This document shows, one piece after another, positions 8,421-16,685 of a DNA stretch of 33,004 nt; the first letter of the stretch is position 1; each line of letters begins with the position of its first letter. The DNA lies in the NCBI GenBank assembly GCA_964371945.1, contig CAYJPA010000069.1, positions 1-33,004 of the forward strand. The letters run 5' to 3'. A program made the position numbers and the translations under genes. This DNA comes from CAYJPA01 sp964371945 (lineage in GTDB: Bacteria; Chloroflexota; Chloroflexia; Thermomicrobiales; UBA6265). The notes under the pieces were generated by a model. It was not told the DNA's origin and did no database searches. It worked only from the letters and a program-made list of their open reading frames with translations.

Positions 8421-8460
8421 ACTCACAATATCAACAGTGGTAGCGGCTATTTGAGGCGAT

Positions 8461-9339
8461 TTACGCAGTCAAACTCACGTCCCGCACCGGTTGGCAAGTT
8501 GGGCAGAGGTAGGTTCCGCGGGGTCCGACGCGGATCTTGATGACGGTAGTTCCGCGGACCGGGCAAGCCTCGCCTTCGCGCCCATGAACCGCCGGAAACC
8601 CGTCGAGCGGAAACGATTTCCCGTGGACAATGTTGGCGCCACCCTGTTCGACGCCACGCTCGAGCGCCCACCGTACCGCTTCGTGAATCCGCGCAACTTC
8701 ATCGCCATTCAGCTCATTTGCAGGAATGGACGGATGGAGCTTTGCGCGATGCAGTGCTTCGTCGACGTAGATGTTGCCAATTCCACCGACGACGTTCTGA
8801 TTCAGCAATGCCAGTTTGATTGGAATCGTCCGGCGGGCGAGCTTCCTGGCAAGATCATCGACCGTGAACAAACTGTCTCCGATCGCATCCGGGCCCAGCT
8901 TGAATGTCGCGATCAGCGCCTCGACGTCCGCGGTCGGGAGCAATCGCAGCCAGCCGAACTGGCGAATGTCGCTGAAATAGAGAATCGATCCGTCGTCGAA
9001 CGCGAGCTCGACGTGGGTGGTCTTGTGCGGATATGGTCCAGTCGGCTTGGGAACGGGATGCCCGGCGGTGTGTCTTGACCCGTCCCCCCTATGCACCGAG
9101 ATCTGACCGGCCAACTTGAGGTGAAACACAAGGCTGAGACCATCGCTCAAATCGACGGTCAGAATTTTCGCCCTTCGCCTGGCAGCGATTATTTTCCGCC
9201 CGACGATCGGTTCGAGCGTTGGAACCGGCGAGAATCGCAGGAGTTTCGGGAGCCGCACGCTGACGCCGGTGATTGTCCGACCCGAAAGCTCGCGCTCGAT
9301 GATCAGGCGACAGGTTTCAACCTCGGGTAACTCCGGCAT
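8461..9339 (-). CDS. mutM: Formamidopyrimidine-DNA glycosylase with an altered zinc finger
   Basis: A 292-residue Fpg/MutM protein, which removes 8-oxoguanine and formamidopyrimidines and nicks the abasic site. It has the invariant N-terminus MPELPEVE (Pro2 nucleophile, Glu3), the conserved Lys in FHLKLAGQ, and the helix-two-turn-helix NQNVVGGIGNIYVDEAL. The C-terminal zinc finger is normally C-x2-C-x16-C-x2-C. Here Cys259, Cys279 and Cys282 are present but the second ligand position is Arg262 (codon CGC, reverse complement of 8554-8556). This is one base away from TGC, so it is either a genuine loss of a zinc ligand or a sequence error. Nothing else suggests decay. The ATG start is fixed because the N-terminal Pro is catalytic. 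It is convergent with the M42 peptidase gene. Confidence 0.93.
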   Translation of the reverse strand: MPELPEVETCRLIIERELSGRTITGVSVRLPKLLRFSPVPTLEPIVGRKIIAARRRAKILTVDLSDGLSLVFHLKLAGQISVHRGDGSRHTAGHPVPKPTGPYPHKTTHVELAFDDGSILYFSDIRQFGWLRLLPTADVEALIATFKLGPDAIGDSLFTVDDLARKLARRTIPIKLALLNQNVVGGIGNIYVDEALHRAKLHPSIPANELNGDEVARIHEAVRWALERGVEQGGANIVHGKSFPLDGFPAVHGREGEACPVRGTTVIKIRVGPRGTYLCPTCQPVRDVSLTA

Positions 9340-9409
9340 CGACTACGCGCCATTCCGATTACCTGACAACTGTTGTTGAATTGTTGTTGCTGTTGACAAC
9401 GCGACAAAT

Positions 9410-9769
9410 TCAGGCGTTGGACGAACGCCGCTCAAGCATCCAGCGAGCGGCCTCGCGACCGGCATTAACGCCTTCATCTTCATTCTTGGAAGCGCGGATA
9501 ACGCACGCCATCACATCCCAGGCGGCGTGCTTCGCAAACTTGTGACTGGCTTCATAAAGCACCTGGCGTGGTCCAAACAGACGCCCGATCGTGGTGGAAA
9601 CGACTTTCCAGCCATCCGCCTGACGCTCCACGACGACTTCAACCCGTCCCTGTTTCCATGAAAACTGTACGTCCGTAACGCGCTCAGAATCGGCCAAGAC
9701 AGCTCCTCCTCCGCGCGAAAAACGGTTGAATCCGTCGAATCGCCACGTGGACGCCAGAAGAATATCCAT
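9410..9769 (-). CDS. Conserved-looking protein of unknown function, 119 residues
   Basis: I do not recognise this family. The reading frame is open further upstream to 9859. The ATG at 9769 is chosen because a near-perfect AGGAGGGG ribosome site lies 5 nt upstream, while the longer form has none. The protein is soluble, with a mixed alpha/beta look: an N-terminal half rich in beta-type residues (TDVQFSW, RVEVVVERQ, GWKVVSTT) and a helical C-terminal half (VLYEASHKFAKHAAWDVMACVIRA). It ends in a charged tail. No transmembrane segment or metal motif is present. It stands alone between fpg and the MMPL gene on the same strand, with 70 nt to fpg and 262 nt to the MMPL stop. Confidence 0.65.
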   Translation of the reverse strand: MDILLASTWRFDGFNRFSRGGGAVLADSERVTDVQFSWKQGRVEVVVERQADGWKVVSTTIGRLFGPRQVLYEASHKFAKHAAWDVMACVIRASKNEDEGVNAGREAARWMLERRSSNA

Positions 9770-10031
9770 GCTTGCCCCTCCTGCCCTTGCCCACGGCTGC
9801 TCCCCCGTCAGAGCGCCGCCCAGACTGACATAGTTGTGTTGAGGAATGGGCGATAGCACATCGCGAACCGGAAATCACCGAATCGAACAGTCACCGCACA
9901 CGAGACTGTCGACACTTCCGGCGTATCCTTCACGCCGCCAATGAGCCTGCCCACTTGATTGAGAGTTTACCGCATTCTGTGCTTATGAGTCACCACCGTG
10001 GAGGCCAATTTCAAGAAATTAACACAATTCA
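9770..10031. other. Noncoding gap of 262 bp; no clear feature seen
   Basis: This stretch lies between the MMPL gene stop and the start of the 119-residue gene, both on the minus strand. It presumably holds the promoter of the latter. I see the strong ribosome site next to the start but no convincing -35/-10 pair, no strong hairpin with a U-run and no RNA gene. Confidence 0.5.
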
Positions 10032-12326
10032 TCATTCCGAGGAATCCGACGGGAATCGCGACTCCGATTCCAATTCCAGCTTCGCGGCTCCTGGTGCAGC
10101 CTCTTTGAGCGGTGAATATACCGGCAAGAATCGTTCCAAACTCGACGGTATCCACCAATTCCAATCGCCCAATAGACGCATCGTGGCAGGGACCAACAGA
10201 GCGCGGACAATCGTGGCGTCGAGAAAAACGGCCAATGCGATCCCCAATCCGAGGGCTTTGATGATGATCACATCGGCCGAAATGAAAGAGGCCGTCACGA
10301 CCACCACGATCAACGCGGCGCTGGTTATAATCCGTCCGCTACGCTGCAATCCAACGGCCACGCTCGTGGTGTTGTCCCCGGTCCGATCCCACTCTTCACG
10401 CACCCTGCTCAGGAGAAAGACCTCGTAATCCATGCTTAACCCAAAGAGCACGCAGAACATGATGATCGGAAGCGATGCCTCCACGTACCCATATTGCTCG
10501 AAATTGAGCGGGCCGCTCAGATGCCCTTCTTGAAAGATCCAGACCAATGCGCCGTATGAGGCGAGAATCGAAAGCGCGTTCATGATGATGGCCTTCAGAG
10601 GCAGCAGGATCGCCCGGAAAAGCACAAGGAGCACCGCATAGGTCGCGAGCACGATCAGGGCGATTGCTTTTGGGAACTCGCCGTACATGAGATCGACGAT
10701 ATCGACGATCTCAGCAGTTCCTCCGCTGACGAGCATGTTCATATCGCCGCTCACCGGATAGACACGGGCGTCACTAAGCAGATCCTTGTTTGAGCTCGTA
10801 TTAGCGAACGAGCCGGTATACGCCAGGATCATCGTGGTCCGCTCGCTCGCGAACTGATCGAGCCGCGTGTCAATTCCCAGGCGCTCGGCAGCTCTTCTCA
10901 ATGCGACCGCACCCGGCGCCTGGTCTCTCGCGAGAGGCGCGTCGAAACTGGCAATGCCTTGAACGCGAACGACTCGGGGATCCTGCTTCAGCCATTCGGT
11001 CAGGTCATAGATCGCCAGCAAATTCTCGCGATCGAAGATGCTCGTGGGGGACTGCACCACGAAGACGAATGGGGAGATCTCGCCAGGTCCAAACTCCCGG
11101 GTCAAAATGTCGAATCCCTGCCTGGACGGGAGATCGGTGGGCAAGATCGTCGCATCTGGCGACGAGATGTTGACGTGGGTAAACGGCGCTCCCAGCAGGA
11201 TCAAAAATGAAAGCGTCGGAACGAGCACAAGGACTGGCCGTGCCATGACCCAATGGGACAGCGCTACCCAGAATCCGTGGTTCCCGCGCCCGGCTGCAAT
11301 TCCCTGTTGAATGATTCGCCCGCGCTCAATCCGGTGTCCGAGCAAGCTCAGTCCTGCTGGCAAGAGTGTGAGCGCCGCGGTCACAGAAAAGAAAACGACG
11401 ATCAACCCCGCGATGCCGACTGACCTCAAGAACATGAAATCGAACAACGCAAGCCCGGAGAGCCCGATGAGGACGGTAAGACCCGAAAAGAAGATCGCGC
11501 GACCGGCCGTGGACATCGTGATTTCGATTGCGTGAGCTGTTGAGACGCCGTCCCGCCGCAACTCTTCACGAAACCTGCTCGTGACAAAGAGCGAATAATC
11601 GACGGCGAGACCAAGCCCCAACATCGTCGCCAGATTGAGCACGAAGATCGAGAGATCGGTGACATGCGCGACCCAGTAAAGCGTGAAGAGCACAGCCGCC
11701 ACGCCAAGACCGCCGACAGCGAGCGGAACGCACGCCGCGACTACACTGCCGAAAACCAACAACAACGCTGCTAATGCAAAGGGAAATGCGATGAATTCCG
11801 CGCGCCGCAGGTCGCGTTGGCTGACGGTTTCGATATCCGCGTAGAACGCGGGCCCGCCCGCGACCAGAACCGAAAGGTCGGGCGTCGGTTTCAGAGTCTC
11901 TCGGAATTGGGGAACGGTTCGCTGCGCTTCTTCTGGCGGAAGATCCATTCCGACTAACGCATAGGCGGTTCGCCCGTCCCTGGAAACGAGACCCGGGTCC
12001 TCCTCCGGTAGCACAATGTCGATCACGTGGTGCACGGTCGCGATGTCGGCCAACGCAAGACGCGTTTGGGCGAGGTAGCTCGGGTCGGTCGCGGTCAGGG
12101 TGGTCGACTGGAAGATGACCACCATCGTCGACGGGCGGAAGGCAAGCTCGCGTTCAAGCACCTCGCGAGCTTGAGCAGCTTCGGTCTTGTCCGATGAAAA
12201 GCCGCCGACCTTGAGCGGCTCCTCCACCCTGAGCAAGAACGGACTCGAGATCAGGAAGAATAGTGCCCAGACCCCGACGATTACCTTTCGTCTCCGGTAG
12301 GTGAATTGCCCCAGCCAGCGGAACAT
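10032..12326 (-). CDS. MMPL/RND-family membrane transporter
   Basis: A 764-residue inner-membrane protein of the MMPL subfamily of RND transporters, which export lipids, siderophores or hydrophobic compounds using the proton gradient. It has the expected two-fold repeat: each half starts with one membrane helix, then a large extracytoplasmic loop, then a bundle of helices. The repeated MMPL signature appears as GLGLAVDYSLFVTSRFREEL in the first half and FGLSMDYEVFLLSRVREEW in the second. The paired Asp-Tyr positions are those involved in proton relay in mycobacterial MmpL3, which supports activity. Length is slightly above 700, normal for bacterial MMPL proteins without a large C-terminal domain. 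No TetR regulator or periplasmic partner is adjacent, so the cargo cannot be inferred. The DUF952 gene lies 91 nt upstream on the same strand. Confidence 0.9.
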   Translation of the reverse strand: MFRWLGQFTYRRRKVIVGVWALFFLISSPFLLRVEEPLKVGGFSSDKTEAAQAREVLERELAFRPSTMVVIFQSTTLTATDPSYLAQTRLALADIATVHHVIDIVLPEEDPGLVSRDGRTAYALVGMDLPPEEAQRTVPQFRETLKPTPDLSVLVAGGPAFYADIETVSQRDLRRAEFIAFPFALAALLLVFGSVVAACVPLAVGGLGVAAVLFTLYWVAHVTDLSIFVLNLATMLGLGLAVDYSLFVTSRFREELRRDGVSTAHAIEITMSTAGRAIFFSGLTVLIGLSGLALFDFMFLRSVGIAGLIVVFFSVTAALTLLPAGLSLLGHRIERGRIIQQGIAAGRGNHGFWVALSHWVMARPVLVLVPTLSFLILLGAPFTHVNISSPDATILPTDLPSRQGFDILTREFGPGEISPFVFVVQSPTSIFDRENLLAIYDLTEWLKQDPRVVRVQGIASFDAPLARDQAPGAVALRRAAERLGIDTRLDQFASERTTMILAYTGSFANTSSNKDLLSDARVYPVSGDMNMLVSGGTAEIVDIVDLMYGEFPKAIALIVLATYAVLLVLFRAILLPLKAIIMNALSILASYGALVWIFQEGHLSGPLNFEQYGYVEASLPIIMFCVLFGLSMDYEVFLLSRVREEWDRTGDNTTSVAVGLQRSGRIITSAALIVVVVTASFISADVIIIKALGLGIALAVFLDATIVRALLVPATMRLLGDWNWWIPSSLERFLPVYSPLKEAAPGAAKLELESESRFPSDSSE

Positions 12327-12417
12327 CAGCCGTTGCCCGCGGGCTCTGGGTTCAACCTCTGGGCCCGTTTATTGACCACTGGCAGTGTTCCGGGATCAGA
12401 GGACGTGTGAGGTCGTG

Positions 12418-12762
12418 TCACTCCGCGATTCCAAGAAACGTTCCGTCTTCAGCCCGCGTCATCTGTCTTACCTCCACAACCGCACTCGTGTTGAGCGAAC
12501 CGTAGATGTGCGGATAGACGCGATCAGGATCCTCGTAAATGACGCGTGCGGTCACCTGGTTCAAGTCGATTGAAAGCAGACAGAAGTTGCGTTGATCAGC
12601 CGCGTAGTACCGATTGCCGACCTCGATGACCAGCGCTTCGCCGTTGGTGCAGTGGATGAAACCGCCGGCGGCAAATGCCTCCGGGAGATATTCGGCATTG
12701 ACGGACTGCGCGGTCCAGACGTCGACGGGCGTCAAGTGCAGCGTAATTGTCAAAGCGACCAC
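12418..12762 (-). CDS. DUF952 family protein
   Basis: A 114-residue protein of the DUF952 family, small proteins of unknown biochemical role, sometimes described as glutathione S-transferase-like. Signs are a start resembling HLTPVDVWTAQ, the GFIHCTN motif in the first half, the middle LLSIDL and YEDPDRVYPHIYGSL near the end, which matches the family's conserved FPHIYGPL. The GTG start at 12762 has GGAAAGAG only 1 nt upstream. An in-frame TTG at 12753 would give a more normal spacing of 10 nt, so the start is uncertain by three codons. It is divergent from selD, and the predicted selD promoter lies in the short gap. It may be transcribed with the MMPL gene. Confidence 0.8.
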   Translation of the reverse strand: MVALTITLHLTPVDVWTAQSVNAEYLPEAFAAGGFIHCTNGEALVIEVGNRYYAADQRNFCLLSIDLNQVTARVIYEDPDRVYPHIYGSLNTSAVVEVRQMTRAEDGTFLGIAE

Positions 12763-12794
12763 ACTCTTTCCGTCATCAAGCTCAACTCGACTGT

Positions 12795-12823
12795 TTGACG
12801 CGCCTTCAGCCCGTCTCTATTAT
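12795..12823 (+). promoter_or_regulatory. Strong sigma70-type promoter for selD
   Basis: TTGACG at 12795-12800, a 17-nt spacer and TATTAT at 12818-12823 match the vegetative consensus at five of six bases in each box with ideal spacing. Transcription would begin near 12830, leaving a leader of about 43 nt before the GTG at 12873. It also rules out the longer reading frame starting at 12747. Confidence 0.7.
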
Positions 12824-12872
12824 CGCGGCATCGACCACGAAGAACGACTACGCTGCGAACAGGCGGGCAATC

Positions 12873-13916
12873 GTGCGGATTCAAGACCAGTTTCGACTGA
12901 CCACACTCGCGACACGCGCCGGTTGCGCGGCCAAAATGAGCCCTGCCGCGCTCGCGCAAATGTTGGTGCCGCTGAGCCTGCAGGCCGACGACAGGCTCAT
13001 CGTTGGGCTGCAAACGAGCGACGATGCCGCGGTTTATCGCATATCCGCGGAGCTGGCTGTTGTCCAGACGATCGATTTTTTCACTCCGATCGTCGACGAT
13101 CCATACAGTTTCGGGGCAATCGCGGCCGCCAATAGCATGAGCGACATTTACGCAATGGGCGGCGACGTCGCCTTCGCGCTCAATGTCGTGACCTTTCCCG
13201 ACGATCTCGACATCAACATCCTCGCCGCGATCATGAAAGGCGGTTCAGACAAGGTCGAAGAAGCGGGCGGAGTCATCGCAGGCGGACATTCGATCGTCGA
13301 CAAAGAGCCAAAGTACGGACTCTCGGTGACCGGATTCGTTCATCCGGATCGCGTCTGGCGAAAATCCGGCGCCCAGGTGGGAGACCATCTCTTTCTCTCA
13401 AAACCCGTTGGCACGGGCGTCATTGCGACTGCACTCAAAAACCAAGCAGCGTCTGGTAATCATGTCGAGTGTGCTGTCCGATCGATGACGACGCTCAACA
13501 GGGCGGCATCCGAAATCGCCCGCGACTTCGATCCATCGGCATGCACCGACATCACCGGCTTCAGCCTGCTCGGTCATGGTTTCGAAATCGCGGACAAGAG
13601 CGGAGTTCGATTGCATATCTCTGCCGGTGCGGTTCCATTCCTTCCAGGCGCCTACGGCTATGCAAAGGCCGATCATCAACCTGGCGGACTTCATCGCAAC
13701 CGAGCTCACTACTCAAGAGTAGGCGTCATAGTCGATTCGGCCATCGATGAGACCGTTTCCGCGTTACTCTTCGATCCTCAGACATCTGGCGGGCTGCTCT
13801 TCGCTGTTCCTGAAGAGCGTAGCGCGGCGTTCGTTCGTGCGTTCGAGTCAGCCAACCAACAACTGTGGCACATCGGATCTGTCGAAGCGGGGAGTGGGGT
13901 CGTCGTCGAGCGATAG
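12873..13916 (+). CDS. selD: Selenide, water dikinase (selenophosphate synthetase)
   Basis: A 347-residue SelD, which makes selenophosphate from selenide and ATP for selenocysteine and selenouridine synthesis. The N-terminal active site RLTTLATRAGCAAK contains Cys18 and Lys21, matching catalytic Cys17 and Lys20 of E. coli SelD; the second Cys of the E. coli GCGCK motif is Ala. Further signs are TSDDAAV with the metal-binding Asp, DIYAMGG, GGHSI, TDITGFSLLGH and DPQTSGGLL. A cysteine is present, so the enzyme is not itself a selenoprotein. GTG 12873 is chosen because GGCGGG lies 5 nt upstream, a strong promoter ends at 12823 and length then fits the family. The lipid kinase gene follows after 31 nt. 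No other selenium gene is in the window. Confidence 0.93.
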   Translation: MRIQDQFRLTTLATRAGCAAKMSPAALAQMLVPLSLQADDRLIVGLQTSDDAAVYRISAELAVVQTIDFFTPIVDDPYSFGAIAAANSMSDIYAMGGDVAFALNVVTFPDDLDINILAAIMKGGSDKVEEAGGVIAGGHSIVDKEPKYGLSVTGFVHPDRVWRKSGAQVGDHLFLSKPVGTGVIATALKNQAASGNHVECAVRSMTTLNRAASEIARDFDPSACTDITGFSLLGHGFEIADKSGVRLHISAGAVPFLPGAYGYAKADHQPGGLHRNRAHYSRVGVIVDSAIDETVSALLFDPQTSGGLLFAVPEERSAAFVRAFESANQQLWHIGSVEAGSGVVVER

Positions 13917-13947
13917 GTCGGGCTGGGGGTTGCACTTGGAACAAAAC

Positions 13948-14835
13948 ATGATTGCGGTCGTACTCAATCCGACCGCGGGCGGCGGGAAGACTCTCAAAAT
14001 ATTGCCTCGGGTGCATGCGTCGTTGAGCGCGCTGAACCGGCCGTACCACGTTTATCTCACCACCGGAGCGGGCGATGGTCGAGATGCCGCGGCCCGGCTT
14101 GCGAGTGAGGGCGCCTCCGTGGTGATCGCCGTTGGAGGAGATGGCACCGTTCAGGAAGTCGCAATCGGCCTCCACGAGAGCGGAACCCGAGTTCCGCTCG
14201 GGGTAGTCCCGGCGGGCAACGGCAGCGATTTCGCGCGAACGATCGGTGCGTCAACCAAAATTGAAGACGCGATCGCCAAAGCAACTGCCGGCAATGTCCG
14301 GTCGATCGACGCCGGTCTCGCCACGTTCGATGACGGCACAAGCCGGCTCTTTACGAACATTGCTGGACTGGGTTTCGATTCACTCGTCGCTGAACGCGCG
14401 CACCGTACGAAATTCTTGCCAGGCGCGAACTTGCCATACCTGGCGGCCGCGCTAGTGACCCTGATCGGCTACAAGAACATCGACGCGACGATCGTGATCG
14501 ACGGCGCAACGATCGATACAAAAGCTGTCTTCATTCAAATCGCCAATGGCAAATACATGGGTGGCGGCTACAAGATCGCTCCGACCGCGGACCTAGAGGA
14601 TGGAATGCTCGATCTCGCGCTCGTGGGCGATCTGAGCAAGCCGGATTTGCTCAAAACGTTGCCAAAGGTCTATAGCGGCCGCCATGCCGGACACCCCAAG
14701 TTTCGTCTTATCAGAGCGAAGTCGATTCGAGTGGAGACGGCCAGGGCGGCGCGCGTCCAGCTCGACGGCGAGCTCTTCGGTTCGTCCCCTGTGACCTTTT
14801 CGGTGCTGCCCGGTGCGCTTATGCTTGCGGGATGA
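13948..14835 (+). CDS. Diacylglycerol kinase family lipid kinase (DagK/YegS/BmrU type)
   Basis: A 295-residue protein of the DAGK catalytic family, which phosphorylates lipids such as diacylglycerol. It begins IAVVLNPTAGGGK (nucleotide-binding loop), carries the catalytic GGDGTVQE motif about residue 65 and the PAGNGSDFART motif that follows. Its C-terminal half is the beta-sandwich domain, including QIANGKYMGGGYKIAP and DGMLDLAL. ATG 13948 is taken as start because the conserved fold begins there and GGA lies 7 nt upstream. The frame extends back into selD without support. The stop overlaps the ksgA start (ATGA), so the two are coupled. Diacylglycerol recycling or undecaprenol-type chemistry are both possible; the substrate is not shown by sequence. 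Confidence 0.88.
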   Translation: MIAVVLNPTAGGGKTLKILPRVHASLSALNRPYHVYLTTGAGDGRDAAARLASEGASVVIAVGGDGTVQEVAIGLHESGTRVPLGVVPAGNGSDFARTIGASTKIEDAIAKATAGNVRSIDAGLATFDDGTSRLFTNIAGLGFDSLVAERAHRTKFLPGANLPYLAAALVTLIGYKNIDATIVIDGATIDTKAVFIQIANGKYMGGGYKIAPTADLEDGMLDLALVGDLSKPDLLKTLPKVYSGRHAGHPKFRLIRAKSIRVETARAARVQLDGELFGSSPVTFSVLPGALMLAG

Positions 14836-15707
14836 CCGACTTCGTTCCACCCCTCGACCGTGTTCCCCAGAATCGCCGCGATTGGATCGCGCTGATCGCG
14901 GCAATCAATCTTCGCCCAAGCAAGGGGATGGGACAGAACTTCCTGTTCGATCATGCCGTAGTCGATCAGATCATCGCGACCGCCGGGATATCGCCTGGGG
15001 ACCGTGTGATTGAGGTCGGTCCCGGTCTGGGAATGCTGACCGCGCACTTGCTCGACGCGGGGGCACGGGTCGATGCCATCGAGCTCGATTGGCAGCTCGC
15101 TCATCACATGCGATCCGTTTTCGGTAGCATCCCCGGTTTCGAGCTGCATCAATCGGATGTGCTGAAGACCGACATCGATAGGGTCGTGGAGACCGATGCA
15201 TATTCAGTCGTGGCGAATCTGCCTTACTCGATCGCTTCGGCGGTCGTTATGTATTTTCTCGAGCTTCGTCACACCCCAACCAAGCTCACCGTGATGCTGC
15301 AACAAGAAGTCGCCGAACGACTGATTGCGCATCCACCAGCGATGACGGTACTGAGCGTCGCGACGCAAGTTCTGGCAAAGGCGAGCATTGCGTTCACTGT
15401 TCCGCCATCGAGTTTTGTACCAGCTCCGAACGTCGATTCAGCGGTGGTCAATCTTGAACCGCTGGGCGAAGCCAGCCTCGCGGTCGATCGGCGAGGGCTC
15501 TTTTTCAAGCTTGTGAACAGCGGTTTCAGGCATAAACGCAAGCAGATCATTAATTCCCTGGCGTTCGAAATCGATTTGCCGAAGGAAGAGCTCATCGCGA
15601 GACTCGAAAGCGCGGGAATCGATCCCCTTCGCCGGGCTCAGACGCTCTCGGTCGACGAGTGGCTGACGCTGCTTGATGCCTGGGACCGCGCGGAGCAGTC
15701 GTGCTAA
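14832..15707 (+). CDS. rsmA: 16S rRNA dimethyladenosine transferase KsgA
   Basis: A 291-residue KsgA/RsmA, which dimethylates the two adjacent adenosines near the 3' end of 16S rRNA and checks 30S assembly. It shows the family entry LRPSKGMGQNFLFD, SAM motif I VIEVGPGLGMLT, the acidic AIELDW, and the catalytic motif NLPYSI. The C-terminal domain contains VPPSSFVPAPNVDSAV and FRHKRKQI, both family hallmarks. Length is normal. The start overlaps the lipid kinase stop by 4 nt, and the end overlaps the ispE start by 7 nt. The ksgA-ispE pair is a common bacterial gene order, which strengthens both calls. Confidence 0.96.
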   Translation: MTDFVPPLDRVPQNRRDWIALIAAINLRPSKGMGQNFLFDHAVVDQIIATAGISPGDRVIEVGPGLGMLTAHLLDAGARVDAIELDWQLAHHMRSVFGSIPGFELHQSDVLKTDIDRVVETDAYSVVANLPYSIASAVVMYFLELRHTPTKLTVMLQQEVAERLIAHPPAMTVLSVATQVLAKASIAFTVPPSSFVPAPNVDSAVVNLEPLGEASLAVDRRGLFFKLVNSGFRHKRKQIINSLAFEIDLPKEELIARLESAGIDPLRRAQTLSVDEWLTLLDAWDRAEQSC

Positions 15708-16582
15708 TCGTCCGGGCATTGGCTCCCGCCAAAATCAACCTTGGTCTAGAGATTCTGGGGCGTCGCGATGACGGTTTCCATGAGATTCGTACGATTATGT
15801 CGACCGTGTCGCTCTTCGATCGAATTCAAATCGCTAAACCCGGTCAGCCCATGATTGCGATCTTTCCGGCGCTGATGGACGAGACGAATAATTCCATCGC
15901 CGATGCAGCGCGCTTGCTTCGTGCGAAACGCCGGAGATTTGTCGCGTCGATCGGTGTCTGGAAACGCATCCCGATCGCCGCGGGATTGGGGGGCGGCAGC
16001 AGCGATGCCGCTGCGACATTGATCGTCTGCAACCTCTGCCATCAATTGGCATGCACTCGCGAGGAACTGCAATCCTATGCCGCCGAGCTCGGAAGCGATG
16101 TGCCCTACTTTTTAACAGGTGGTCTAGCGCTCGCTTCCGGCCGGGGCGAAAAGACGACACCACTGAGATCGACCGTTCCAACGAACGCGGTCATCGTTGC
16201 TCCCCGAGTGGCGATCCCGTCGAAAACAAGGACCCTCTACGGATTGTTGCAGGACTCTGATTTCAGCGATGGTGGCCGAGTTGAGGCCATGAGCGAGATG
16301 GTCATCAGTACTTTTGACGAGGACGCGTTGCAGAATGCGTTCGAGCGTCCGCTGTACGACCTCGAGCCGTCGCTCCGCGCAATACCGGCGATCATGCGGA
16401 AGCATGGTGCGGTTACGGTTGCTTTGTCAGGCGCCGGCCCCGCTCACTATGCATTAGAAATGGATCGCGACAAGGCTCGCGCGATGGCGTCAGGCATCCG
16501 TGATGCATTAGGCAGGGCCGCGAGCGTGCACCTGGTACGGCTGATTCCGCACGGGATCATTACGACCACATCGAACGAATGA
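15701..16582 (+). CDS. ispE: 4-diphosphocytidyl-2-C-methyl-D-erythritol kinase
   Basis: A 293-residue GHMP kinase catalysing the ATP-dependent step of the non-mevalonate (MEP) isoprenoid pathway. The N-terminus APAKINLGLEILGRRDDGFHEI carries the conserved Lys. The GHMP phosphate loop is PIAAGLGGGSSDAA, the catalytic Asp lies in LGSDVPYFLTGG, and the C-terminal motif is ALSGAGPAHYAL. Length is normal. The GTG start lies inside the end of ksgA (GTGCTAA), a typical coupled arrangement. Its presence says the host makes isoprenoids by the MEP route, consistent with the polyprenyl-phosphate enzyme at the other end of the window. Confidence 0.95.
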   Translation: MLIVRALAPAKINLGLEILGRRDDGFHEIRTIMSTVSLFDRIQIAKPGQPMIAIFPALMDETNNSIADAARLLRAKRRRFVASIGVWKRIPIAAGLGGGSSDAAATLIVCNLCHQLACTREELQSYAAELGSDVPYFLTGGLALASGRGEKTTPLRSTVPTNAVIVAPRVAIPSKTRTLYGLLQDSDFSDGGRVEAMSEMVISTFDEDALQNAFERPLYDLEPSLRAIPAIMRKHGAVTVALSGAGPAHYALEMDRDKARAMASGIRDALGRAASVHLVRLIPHGIITTTSNE

Positions 16583-16635
16583 ACGCGGCTGGTTTCCAAG
16601 TCGGCTGGAATTCAGGTCAGATTAAGCAGCAGCAT

Positions 16636-16665
16636 TTGACGATCAGAACCGCCCGTCCATAGAAT
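16636..16665 (+). promoter_or_regulatory. Probable promoter of the PASTA kinase gene
   Basis: TTGACG at 16636-16641, an 18-nt spacer and TAGAAT at 16660-16665 form a good vegetative-type promoter in the 103-nt gap after ispE. Transcription would start near 16672, at the ribosome site of the GTG at 16686, so the leader would be very short. Confidence 0.55.
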
Positions 16666-16685
16666 CGGTGTGGAGGCGCCCACTT

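Noticed and set aside
9368..9400. GTTGTT-rich direct and inverted repeats upstream of fpg as an operator
   Set aside because: They are short, low-complexity and irregular; no defined symmetric site could be drawn.
12747..12872. N-terminal extension of SelD to the ATG at 12747
   Set aside because: It would overlap the divergent DUF952 gene and the strong promoter, and makes SelD longer than the family.
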